A stretch of DNA of 64,000 nt from JAGOTP01 sp964567995 (lineage in GTDB: Bacteria > Patescibacteriota > Patescibacteriia > 2-12-FULL-60-25), in NCBI GenBank assembly GCA_964567995.1, contig CAZMOB010000005.1:26254-90253 (forward strand). The letters run 5' to 3'. The notes beneath the pieces are model-generated. The model was given only the letters and a program-made list of their open reading frames with translations, did not search any database and was not told the DNA's origin. Positions 26,610-33,886 of this stretch are shown in pieces. The position numbers were made by a program, and so were the translations under genes. Numbering within the stretch: position 1 is the first letter of the stretch; the number at the start of each line of letters is the position of its first letter.

Positions 26610-27704
26610 ATGCCAAAAAACCTCTTGTTCGTGTGCCAAACCTTTCAAGACACCTGCGGCTGGGGGCGGTTAGCAGGCTGGCTCGTCCGAGTCGCTATCG
26701 CTCAAGGATATCACGTCACCTGCGTAAGCGCGGATAAAGAAGGGGTACTCCCCACCGGAGCAATAGCTGGACCACGGATCTTTGATTCAAATGATTCTTT
26801 TGTCCCAAAACTCCGCTCGGCTCTAGGTTTTTGGCGCTGGTTCCGAACACAGCCGAAAGACGTAGTGGTGCATATTATTTCTGAACATCATTTTTGGTTA
26901 GCGCTTGGGATACGCCAACCCTCTATCGGCACTCTCCATGGAACGTATTCCCGAATCGAACAACATGGCTCTAAGCTGTATCAACTACTCTTTCGATTAG
27001 GCATGAATCGCTTACGTCGACTTGGCGCCGTCTCACACTACACACAACGACGCATGACCCAGGATTGGCGAGAGAAAACGACCGTTACTCAGCTTGGCGT
27101 CTCACCGCATTTACTTCAAGAACCATGGAAACCCGTTCAGTGGCAAACACAAGCCACACATAAGGTTCTCTGTGTTGGAGCAATTAAGCCACGAAAGGGC
27201 TGCCTCGAATTGGTTGAAGGATTCGGAGTGTATGCGAAGACACATCCAAACTCCGCTCTCACCTTTGTTGGAGACTATAACGAACACGATCCCTACATCC
27301 AACACATCAAAACCCGTATTCAAGCGCTCGGACTGACGAACAAAGTTCTCCTGACCGGATCAATTCCTTCAGAAGAACTGTACGGCTGGTATCGTTGGTG
27401 CGATCTCTATGCGATGACGAATATCGATCAAGGCGGTTCATTTGAAGGCTTTGGGTTAGTTTTCTTGGAAGCAAACCTATTTGGAAAACCCGTACTGGGA
27501 GTAAAAAACACGGGTGGAGAGGAGGCGATAAGCGCTGAGACAGGGGTCACGATCGACAACGTCCAACCACAAACCATCGCTGAAGGCTTGGAAAAGGCCT
27601 TGAGTCGAACTGATTGGAATTTCTCTCCTTGGCTCCAAGAACATACCTGGGAACGTTTCTTCTCAGAGTACGAAAAAATCTATAATGAAGTGCGAGCTTC
27701 TTAG
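26610..27704 (+). CDS. Glycosyltransferase family 4
   Basis: A 364-residue GT-B glycosyltransferase. The N-terminal Rossmann half begins NLLFVCQTFQDTCGWGRLAG. The donor half starts near 185 with KVLCVGAIKPRKGCLELVEGF. The E-x7-E donor site is seen as FEGFGLVFLEANLFGKPVLG near 270-290, with the preceding DLYAMTNIDQGG. It would transfer a sugar from a nucleotide donor to a lipid-linked or protein glycan. It is convergent with pyrF, 8 nt between stops. Donor and acceptor cannot be told. Confidence 0.88.
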   Translation: MPKNLLFVCQTFQDTCGWGRLAGWLVRVAIAQGYHVTCVSADKEGVLPTGAIAGPRIFDSNDSFVPKLRSALGFWRWFRTQPKDVVVHIISEHHFWLALGIRQPSIGTLHGTYSRIEQHGSKLYQLLFRLGMNRLRRLGAVSHYTQRRMTQDWREKTTVTQLGVSPHLLQEPWKPVQWQTQATHKVLCVGAIKPRKGCLELVEGFGVYAKTHPNSALTFVGDYNEHDPYIQHIKTRIQALGLTNKVLLTGSIPSEELYGWYRWCDLYAMTNIDQGGSFEGFGLVFLEANLFGKPVLGVKNTGGEEAISAETGVTIDNVQPQTIAEGLEKALSRTDWNFSPWLQEHTWERFFSEYEKIYNEVRAS

Positions 27705-27712
27705 CGAGTTGG

Positions 27713-28456
27713 TTAGGATCCAATTTCTGTAATAATCCGCCGGGCGGCTTCTGCCGGACCACCGATCGCTTCGGGCGGATGCGTGATCGGACGTCCAATA
27801 ATAAGATAATCCACTCCTTGCGTGAGAGCCGCTTGAGGCGTGAGCGGTTTCTCATGCTGGTCAGCCGTCGCCCACGTTGGACGAATCCCTTGCATGGCAA
27901 TGGGGATAGACGCAAAGCGGGCATCCTGCTTCAGGATTTGCAGTTCTTCCGGAGAAGAACAAATGAGCCCGTCCGCTCCCCCTTCAAGCGCGATCTCGGC
28001 AAAACGCACGACCACCTCCGCAAACGGCGCACCGTAGATACGCTCGCAGACTGGATCACTCGGCTGAAGCAACGTGCTGACGGCGAATAACAAGGCTGAA
28101 CCCTTGGCCTTTGTCGCCATTGAGAGTGCTTCGGGTCCGACAGACGCATGAACCGTGAATCCCCAGCAGCCTAAGTTGGCTATAGATTTCGCCACCTTCA
28201 CTAAAGCGTCTTTCGTATTCATCGCTTTCGCATCGTACAAAATACGGATCGATTCTTGTGGCCAGACTTCACGAATCACTTGCACCGCCTGCGGACCACC
28301 GACCACCAATTGCAGCTGAACACCCAATTTCACCGTGGTTATTCCTTGCGGACAGACAGCGCCTACTAGAGCTTGGAGATCTGGGATTGTCGCTACATCC
28401 GCCGCAACGATCACCCTCTGTTTATTCGTGATGTAATCAAACGATGTACTTTGCAT
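27713..28456 (-). CDS. pyrF: Orotidine 5'-phosphate decarboxylase family protein with an altered active-site Asp
   Basis: This 247-residue protein matches the OMP decarboxylase fold: VIVAADV near the N-terminus, TTVKLGVQL with Lys43, the second active-site loop, a Gly/Asp-rich ADGLICSSPEEL, and the phosphate-binding end IPIAMQGIRPTW and VDYLIIGRPITHPPEA. The usual D-x-K-x-x-D tetrad segment reads DAKAMN (75-80), so Asp75 and Lys77 are present but the third acidic residue, supplied across the dimer, is Asn80. The change may lower or alter activity. UMP synthesis is the family role, but a diverged sugar-phosphate decarboxylase is possible. It is the only pyrimidine gene in the window. Confidence 0.8.
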   Translation of the reverse strand: MQSTSFDYITNKQRVIVAADVATIPDLQALVGAVCPQGITTVKLGVQLQLVVGGPQAVQVIREVWPQESIRILYDAKAMNTKDALVKVAKSIANLGCWGFTVHASVGPEALSMATKAKGSALLFAVSTLLQPSDPVCERIYGAPFAEVVVRFAEIALEGGADGLICSSPEELQILKQDARFASIPIAMQGIRPTWATADQHEKPLTPQAALTQGVDYLIIGRPITHPPEAIGGPAEAARRIITEIGS

Positions 28457-28507
28457 ACGTTCTTACTTTACTGGACCACAGAGAGAGAAACAAAAAACTC
28501 ATAATCA

Positions 28508-28536
28508 TTGACCATTCATAGAAAAACTGGTAGGAA
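28508..28536 (+). promoter_or_regulatory. Promoter and leader of GC-rich cassette 3
   Basis: TTGACC (28508-28513), a 17-nt spacer and TAGGAA (28531-28536, preceded by TGG) predict a start near 28543. The ~59-nt leader contains CCTCT/AGAGG (28548-28564). The sequence AAAGGA lies 7 nt before ATG 28602. Confidence 0.55.
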
Positions 28537-28601
28537 CAATGGTTCCCCCTCTCCGAATAAGAGGAGGAACGGTTCACCAGAAGCTCCGAAAGGATGTGTG
28601 G

Positions 28602-29300
28602 ATGTCAACGGGAAAAAGACGATATCGCTACGTAATCTGCGACCAGGACAACACCCTGGTCGCGAGCGAGCGTCTGTGGGAGGAGGTCGACGAGGCCTAC
28701 TACCTGCAGCTGCTCGGACCGGAGCGCTGGGCCACCTGGAAGCCCATCATGCTCAAGATGCGAAGTGACGGCATCCAGATGCCGGAACAGTTCGCACGTC
28801 TCAACACCACGTTCCAGTTCGAACATGATCCGACCGCGCTCAAGGAGGCACGGGAGGATGTCATGTTCGACATCTACCGGAAGAGCCTCAAGGCGCTCCC
28901 GGGAGCGAACGGGCTCCTCCATGCCCTGTACGCAGCAGACGTGACGATCGCGGTCGCCTCTGGGATGTCCCGACGAATCATCGAGACCGTGCGTGAGATC
29001 ATGGGCTGGCAGGACCTGTACAGCCAGGTTGCCTCGACCCACGAGTGCGGACCGGGCAAGTCCAAGCCCGCCCCCGATGTCCTCTGGCTCGCGGCGGAGC
29101 GCCTCGGCTGCCGTGACCCCTCCCAGGTCCTCACGATCGGCAACGACGCGAAGGACTGGCAGGCATCGGTCGCAGCCGGCATGAGCTGCGTGATCGTACC
29201 CGACAGCGAGAACAGTCGGGCCGCCCTCCCCGATGACGCCGTCACCCGCGCGACCCTCCACGAGGTGCTACGCGACTTCTTCCTCCAACCGGCGGCTTGA
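28602..29300 (+). CDS. HAD-superfamily hydrolase with helical cap (GC-rich cassette 3)
   Basis: A 232-residue haloacid-dehalogenase-type phosphatase. Motif I is CDQDNTL with nucleophile Asp14 and acid/base Asp16; a helical C1-type cap lies at about 22-95. Motif II is AVASGMS (Ser120), motif III Lys is in PGKSKPAPDVL (153-155), and motif IV is TIGNDAKD (about 182-185). It resembles phosphoglycolate phosphatase/beta-phosphoglucomutase more than KdsC, which lacks a cap. The gene is clearly GC-richer than pyrF and kdsB around it. AAGGA seven nt upstream of ATG 28602 decides the start over earlier in-frame codons at 28539. Its position before kdsB makes Kdo 8-phosphate one possible substrate. Confidence 0.82.
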   Translation: MSTGKRRYRYVICDQDNTLVASERLWEEVDEAYYLQLLGPERWATWKPIMLKMRSDGIQMPEQFARLNTTFQFEHDPTALKEAREDVMFDIYRKSLKALPGANGLLHALYAADVTIAVASGMSRRIIETVREIMGWQDLYSQVASTHECGPGKSKPAPDVLWLAAERLGCRDPSQVLTIGNDAKDWQASVAAGMSCVIVPDSENSRAALPDDAVTRATLHEVLRDFFLQPAA

Positions 29301-29319
29301 GCTCTTCAGCCGCCACACC

Positions 29320-29361
29320 ACGAGCCCTGCCCGCCCTGCGGACGGGGCTCGTACCTATTTT
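29320..29361 (+). terminator. Terminator of GC-rich cassette 3
   Basis: ACGAGCCC (29320-29327) pairs with GGGCTCGT (29345-29352), followed by ACCTATTTT. Its T run touches the -35 of the kdsB promoter, so one transcription unit ends exactly where the next begins. Confidence 0.7.
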
Positions 29362-29388
29362 GACCCCCCGCACCAACTTCGCTACAGT
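29360..29388 (+). promoter_or_regulatory. Promoter of kdsB (leaderless)
   Basis: TTGACC (29360-29365), a 17-nt spacer and TACAGT (29383-29388) lie 9 nt before ATG 29398. The predicted mRNA starts about 2 nt before the start codon, with no Shine-Dalgarno sequence. Confidence 0.75.
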
Positions 29389-29397
29389 TTTCATAGT

Positions 29398-30186
29398 ATG
29401 TCACAGCAACGCACCATCATCGTGATCCCCGCGCGCATGGGATCAACGCGCTATCCTGGAAAACCGTTTGCCATGATCAAAGGCCAGACAATGATCGAAC
29501 GTGTTTGGCGACTCGCTAAAGCTGTGCCAGGCGTTGATCGCGTGTCGATCGCAACCGATCATGAAGAAATCGCAACACACGCTCGTGGTTTTGGCGCGGA
29601 CGTTATCATGACGGATGAAGCCTGTCCGACGGGGTCAGATCGCGTGCTCGATGCCGTCAAAAAAAGTGGCGACGATGCGGAGATTATTTTCAACTTTCAA
29701 GGAGATGCCGTTCTAACGCCTCCCTGGATCATCGAGGATATTTTACGAGAGATGCAACAAGATCCGTCCGTCCAGATCGCTTCCCCCATGGTGCGCCTAC
29801 AAGGAGCTGCGTTGGCAAAATTCGTTGAAGCGAAAAAGAACGGTATCACAACCGGCACGTCAGTCGTGTTCGACCAGCACAAAAACGCGATGTACTTCAG
29901 TAAAGGACTCATCCCTTTCACACATCCGGGAAAAGAGATCACGGAAGTCTATAAGCACATTGGATTCTACGGCTATCGTCGAGCCACACTTGAGCGGTTT
30001 GTCGGATTCGCAGAGGGACGATTTGAGAAAGTGGAAAAACTCGAACAATTGCGTGCTCTAGAAAATGGGGTGGCTATTCGCATGGTTGAAGTGGATCCGC
30101 GGGGACGTACCCTTGTTTCGATCGACCGACCAGAAGATGTTCAAACCGCCGAAGAAGTCATCGAGCGCGAAGGCGAGCTCATCTAA
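29398..30186 (+). CDS. kdsB: CMP-Kdo synthetase (3-deoxy-manno-octulosonate cytidylyltransferase)
   Basis: A 262-residue nucleotidyltransferase that activates Kdo with CTP. Family motifs include IPARMGSTRYPGKPFAMI near 10-27, TDHEEI, the metal-binding FQGDAVLTPPWIIE near 100, FTHPG, KHIGFYGYRRATL and KLEQLRALENG. The Kdo family usually has QGDxP where this protein has QGDAV. Together with kdsD and kdsA it gives a near-complete CMP-Kdo pathway, lacking only a canonical KdsC. It lies 3 nt before the histidine-phosphatase gene. The start is fixed by the promoter 9 nt upstream. Confidence 0.92.
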   Translation: MSQQRTIIVIPARMGSTRYPGKPFAMIKGQTMIERVWRLAKAVPGVDRVSIATDHEEIATHARGFGADVIMTDEACPTGSDRVLDAVKKSGDDAEIIFNFQGDAVLTPPWIIEDILREMQQDPSVQIASPMVRLQGAALAKFVEAKKNGITTGTSVVFDQHKNAMYFSKGLIPFTHPGKEITEVYKHIGFYGYRRATLERFVGFAEGRFEKVEKLEQLRALENGVAIRMVEVDPRGRTLVSIDRPEDVQTAEEVIEREGELI

Positions 30187-30189
30187 GGT

Positions 30190-30795
30190 ATGCTGATCTA
30201 TCTCGCACGCCACGGAAACACATTTCAACCAGACGAACCAGCTCGCTGGGTTGGAGCACGAACGGATCTTCCCCTCACCAAGACTGGGTTGAACCAAGCA
30301 GAAGCGGTCGCGACGTTTTTAGCCAATCAACCGACTCCTCCAACATTCATCTATTCGGGACCACTTACACGACAAGTCACAATGGCAAGCATTGTACAAA
30401 AAGCACTTCCTACCTCTCCAGAAGTGGTGGTCACAGAAGCGTTGAATGAGCTTGATTACGGGTTATGGGAAAACAAAACAAACGAAGAGATCGATCTGAC
30501 CTGGAAAGATGAGCAAGCTGCCTGGTCGAAACAAGGCGTGTGGCCTAAAGGTATTTTTGCGACTGAAGCAGAGGTATTTACGCAGCGTTTGCAGAGCTGG
30601 CTTGATACACTTGTACGTACACACGCTCAAGATGATGTGTGTTTTGCCGTTACCAGCAACGGCCCCCTACGCACGCTACGTACACGTATCGACGGATCTC
30701 TCGAAGGAAAGGTCAAAACAGGCCATCTCTGCTTGATCGAATACACAGATAGCCGATTTATTCTTCGTGAATGGAATATAAACCCAACCGTATGA
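30190..30795 (+). CDS. Histidine phosphatase superfamily protein lacking the second catalytic His
   Basis: A 201-residue protein with the phosphoglycerate-mutase-like fold: R7-H8-G9 in YLARHGNT, SGPLTRQVTMA with Arg61, and acid Glu87 in LNELDYGLWE. The second catalytic histidine, normally in a SHGG-like motif, is replaced by Asn157 in AVTSNGPLR. Such Asn variants occur in some surface-glycan loci as far as I recall, so the protein may keep phosphatase activity or act on an unusual sugar phosphate. It starts 3 nt after kdsB and overlaps the next gene (ATGA), so all three are cotranscribed. It is a second candidate for the missing Kdo 8-phosphate phosphatase. Confidence 0.8.
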   Translation: MLIYLARHGNTFQPDEPARWVGARTDLPLTKTGLNQAEAVATFLANQPTPPTFIYSGPLTRQVTMASIVQKALPTSPEVVVTEALNELDYGLWENKTNEEIDLTWKDEQAAWSKQGVWPKGIFATEAEVFTQRLQSWLDTLVRTHAQDDVCFAVTSNGPLRTLRTRIDGSLEGKVKTGHLCLIEYTDSRFILREWNINPTV

Positions 30796-31643
30796 AAACC
30801 ATTTTCATCCATACCAACAATAAGCAGCTCTTGGGAGCAAAGCTTTCAGACTATTCAATTCGCCGAACACTCCGTCAGCCAAGCGAATATACGATTCAGA
30901 TCATCAATGTCGATGATCTACCGGCTTTCAAAGACTTTGCCAACACGAGCTATCTTCGCCATGGCCACCGGGTTACCTATAACCCATTAGATTTGCAATC
31001 CTTTACATTGACCCGTTTTCTCCCCCCCGAGCTTATGAAGTACCAGGGGCAAGCGGTGGTCATGGATCCGGACATTTTCGCACTTGGAGATGTAGGAGCG
31101 CTATTCGACTTGCTAAAACCAGAATCAACCGTTCTCGCCTGCCCCAAAAAAAACGCATGGGACTCCAGCGTGATGGCCATGAATTGTGAGAAACTGCCAC
31201 GTTGGAACACGCATCAAATCCTGACTGATTTACGAAACGGTGTTGATTATGCCGATTGGATGACGCTAAAAAACGTTGAGGGAGTTCAATCATTGTCTCG
31301 TCTCTGGAATAATCTTGATACACTTACCCCAGACACAAAACTCATCCATCTCACGAATCGCCTCACCCAACCCTGGAAGACTGGCTTACCGATTGACTTC
31401 CAAAGGAATCCTCTCCCAAAATTGTTTGGCTTCATTCCACGCGAACCACTCTATCGCCTCATGGGAAAGATGCCAACAACTTATCAAGCCCATCCAGACC
31501 AAAACATTCAACGCTGGTTCTGCAGATTGGTAAAAGATGCGCTACATGATCGGGCGATCACACAAACATTTGTTGAATCAGAGATCAGCAAAAGGCATGT
31601 TCGTCCGGATCTTTTGGAGTTTGTCGAGACGCTCACAGCTTGA
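30792..31643 (+). CDS. GT-A-type glycosyltransferase-like protein
   Basis: This 283-residue protein starts within the stop of the preceding gene (ATGA overlap), which favours ATG 30792 over 30771. KTIFIHTNNKQLLGAKLSDYSIRRT looks like the start of a GT-A fold. VVMDPDIFALGDVGALFDLL near 93-112 contains a DxD-type metal site (DPD). LIHLTNRLTQPWKTG near 185-200 resembles the C-terminal His motif of GT8 enzymes. A retaining galactosyl/glucosyltransferase of the GT8 type is the best guess. It is the last gene of the kdsB group and overlaps the convergent gene at 31633 by 11 nt. Confidence 0.68.
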   Translation: MKTIFIHTNNKQLLGAKLSDYSIRRTLRQPSEYTIQIINVDDLPAFKDFANTSYLRHGHRVTYNPLDLQSFTLTRFLPPELMKYQGQAVVMDPDIFALGDVGALFDLLKPESTVLACPKKNAWDSSVMAMNCEKLPRWNTHQILTDLRNGVDYADWMTLKNVEGVQSLSRLWNNLDTLTPDTKLIHLTNRLTQPWKTGLPIDFQRNPLPKLFGFIPREPLYRLMGKMPTTYQAHPDQNIQRWFCRLVKDALHDRAITQTFVESEISKRHVRPDLLEFVETLTA

Positions 31644-33108
31644 TCCCCCGTTCCGCCAAGAGGCGTGCGAGGGTTACTTTGATATCGCCCTCTCCTTCAA
31701 GTAAACGGTTGCGTCTTGCTTCAAGCACTTCAGGAGAAGACTGAGCGATATTCATCAAACGTGTTTTCAACCCTTCGGAGGTCGTTTCTTCAACCAAGTC
31801 AGCGAGATCATTTGTCACAAGCGCTTCACCAAAATCCAACGTCGTTTTCAAGTAAGCGACCGGCTTGCCAAGGATCGCCATGTCGTAGAGGAAGGTGGAA
31901 TAGGTTCCGAGTACGACATCGACTTCGTCAAAGACACGCATGACATCCGTTTCGATCTGGATGCGCTCAATTGCTTCTGTAGGCAAACCATATTCTAACA
32001 ATTGCTTCTTTCCATCCATGTCTGGTCGTGCTTTGAAGATCAGTTTGATGCCATCGGAAGCAAGCAACCGAAGGACACAGGCCGTCACTTCCGCTTTTGG
32101 TGCGTCTGTTTCATAGGGCAATAACACACACAATAGTCGTGCGCTGATATCTCGTATCTGAATAACCGGCAACGCCCCCTGACGGGGTTTCATCGGTCCA
32201 CCGACGTCGATTCCTTGTTGGGTAAAGTAGGTTCCCAAGCGCAATAACTCACGCTTCCAGTAGTCGCTCCACACGAACAGCTTCGTTGGCGGGACAATCT
32301 TGGATACGTCTTTGGTCAACGCCAACCAACCGAGGTGATATTTGGTAAAGTGCCCGTGCTGGAAGGCGTAGGTCGGAATCTGTTCGGCCTGACAGGCAAT
32401 GAGTATTTTATTATAATTTCGGACATCATCAATCGTGAAGAGAATACGCGTCCCCAGTACACGCAAGACACGTCTCATCCAGCCTATTTGTCCTGTAACC
32501 AAATCAGCCTGCACCAAAAACGTCGTCAGTAAGGCGCGTACCTGTTCGGCATAAGTCCCGAATGAAGAGAGATCGAGTCCTTGCGTGAAGGAACGTGCTT
32601 GAGCCCGCACTCCACGACCAACGAAACAACTCGCTAGACTTTCAAACGCTTTGAGAAATACGACTGGCCGCCCCCTCTTTTTCAAACGCTCGAATGTCCC
32701 TCGGCTTGGAACAGCGTGAACGAATTCCGCATAGGAAAGCTTGTGATCGCGTAAAAAACGATAGATTCCTTCCATGCGAAAATCAGACACGAGCTCGCCT
32801 TGAACTTTGTCAATCGTGTAGAGCAATACGTCTGGTCGACGGAGCATGAACCAGAGACAGGAGAAAAAACTCACGAGGAATAAAGCTCCATTCATCGCGC
32901 CATCTTTTACTCGTTGTTTAAACGAATCATCGGATACACTCCGAGGACGACCTTCCAATGCATAGAGGAAGGTATAAAACGCCTGGGTCTGCCCCCAGTG
33001 TAAAACTGGATATTCATCCGTAATCAATTTTTTCGCCAGAGCGGGCTGCGCCTCGACATAGCGATTTAACCGTTCGACCAGGGAACGGGCTTCAGAAAAC
33101 GAGCTCAT
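31633..33108 (-). CDS. GT-B-like surface carbohydrate biosynthesis protein
   Basis: A 491-residue protein I cannot place in a named family. The N-terminal ~200 residues hold hydrophobic and helical stretches (GALFLVSFFSCLWFMLRR). The C-terminal half looks like a GT-B donor domain: YAFQHGHFTKYHLGW near 255, VWSDYWKRELLRLG, LLCVLLPYE, LIFKARPDMDGKKQ and VDVVLGTYSTFLYDMAILGKPVAYL near 410-430. The last resembles capsule polymerase or CDP-glycerol transferase sites. It is the last gene of a ten-gene operon and overlaps the preceding gene by 4 nt (ATGA). Confidence 0.65.
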   Translation of the reverse strand: MSSFSEARSLVERLNRYVEAQPALAKKLITDEYPVLHWGQTQAFYTFLYALEGRPRSVSDDSFKQRVKDGAMNGALFLVSFFSCLWFMLRRPDVLLYTIDKVQGELVSDFRMEGIYRFLRDHKLSYAEFVHAVPSRGTFERLKKRGRPVVFLKAFESLASCFVGRGVRAQARSFTQGLDLSSFGTYAEQVRALLTTFLVQADLVTGQIGWMRRVLRVLGTRILFTIDDVRNYNKILIACQAEQIPTYAFQHGHFTKYHLGWLALTKDVSKIVPPTKLFVWSDYWKRELLRLGTYFTQQGIDVGGPMKPRQGALPVIQIRDISARLLCVLLPYETDAPKAEVTACVLRLLASDGIKLIFKARPDMDGKKQLLEYGLPTEAIERIQIETDVMRVFDEVDVVLGTYSTFLYDMAILGKPVAYLKTTLDFGEALVTNDLADLVEETTSEGLKTRLMNIAQSSPEVLEARRNRLLEGEGDIKVTLARLLAERGIKL

Positions 33109-33857
33109 AGAGAAGGGGTAGAGAAAGAGGCTGGCTCAGGTTCTATCACAACCACCATCCCCGCGCCAAACCAAGATGGACAGAGGTGATTCAAGCCTGG
33201 AATCCCTTTATACAGAAATAATCGGCGTAAACGCATGCCAAGCGCCTTCACCCACCAACGCATATCTTTGACCGTCCAAAAACGGACATGCTCACCCGGA
33301 TGCACGATCCATTGCGCTGGCATACGACCAAAGAGCAAACGAAGACGATACAGATAGTAGCCAGAGTTTGGAATGGAAACACACATTCCCTTGCGAACTT
33401 TTTTGCTCAAGGCAAGAAGTAATCGCTCCGGAGTCGGAAGATGTTCGATAATTTCAAAGGCGATCACATAATCAACCTCAGGTAGAGCTTCGATCGAAGC
33501 GAGATCATTTAGATCAGCTACCATCGTTTCGATCCCCCGTTCGGCAGCTAGTTCCAAGATTCCTGGATCTACATCGACACCGATGGTGCGCAGTGACTTC
33601 TGCTCCTTCATGTAAAGCAAAATAGCTCCATCTCCACATCCGATATCCAAAACAGTCGATCCAGGCTCAATCATTGAAAGAATCAAATCCGTACGCTCTT
33701 TTTGCCAATCGGATAACTTGGGAGCTTGACCGCGATCGCGCTCTTCCCAATACAGATCGTATCGGAGCTCTCCGCCTTCTGGAACCGTCGCTTTGGGATA
33801 GGTTGTAAGGCGCTTAGCGTCCTGTCTGAGCCTATAGATGACTTCCTTGATATTCAT
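33105..33857 (-). CDS. SAM-dependent methyltransferase, class I
   Basis: A 250-residue methyltransferase. Motif I is TVLDIGCGDGAILLYMKEQ near 69-87, acid GVDVDPGILELA, then VDYVIAFEIIEHLPTPERLLLA near 128-149 and MCVSIPNSGYYLYRLRLLFG. The HPGEHVRFWTVKDMRWWVKALGM segment is common in methyltransferases of glycan loci. It overlaps the downstream GT-B-like gene by 4 nt and follows the tandem glycosyltransferase by 29 nt. Methylation of a glycan or lipid carrier is inferred. Confidence 0.83.
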   Translation of the reverse strand: MNIKEVIYRLRQDAKRLTTYPKATVPEGGELRYDLYWEERDRGQAPKLSDWQKERTDLILSMIEPGSTVLDIGCGDGAILLYMKEQKSLRTIGVDVDPGILELAAERGIETMVADLNDLASIEALPEVDYVIAFEIIEHLPTPERLLLALSKKVRKGMCVSIPNSGYYLYRLRLLFGRMPAQWIVHPGEHVRFWTVKDMRWWVKALGMRLRRLFLYKGIPGLNHLCPSWFGAGMVVVIEPEPASFSTPSL

Positions 33858-33886
33858 AAAAGCTGGATAAACTGGCTAGACTGTAC

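Noticed and set aside
28602..29300. Assigning the HAD protein as KdsC
   Set aside because: It has a helical cap domain that KdsC lacks; only its position beside kdsB points to Kdo.
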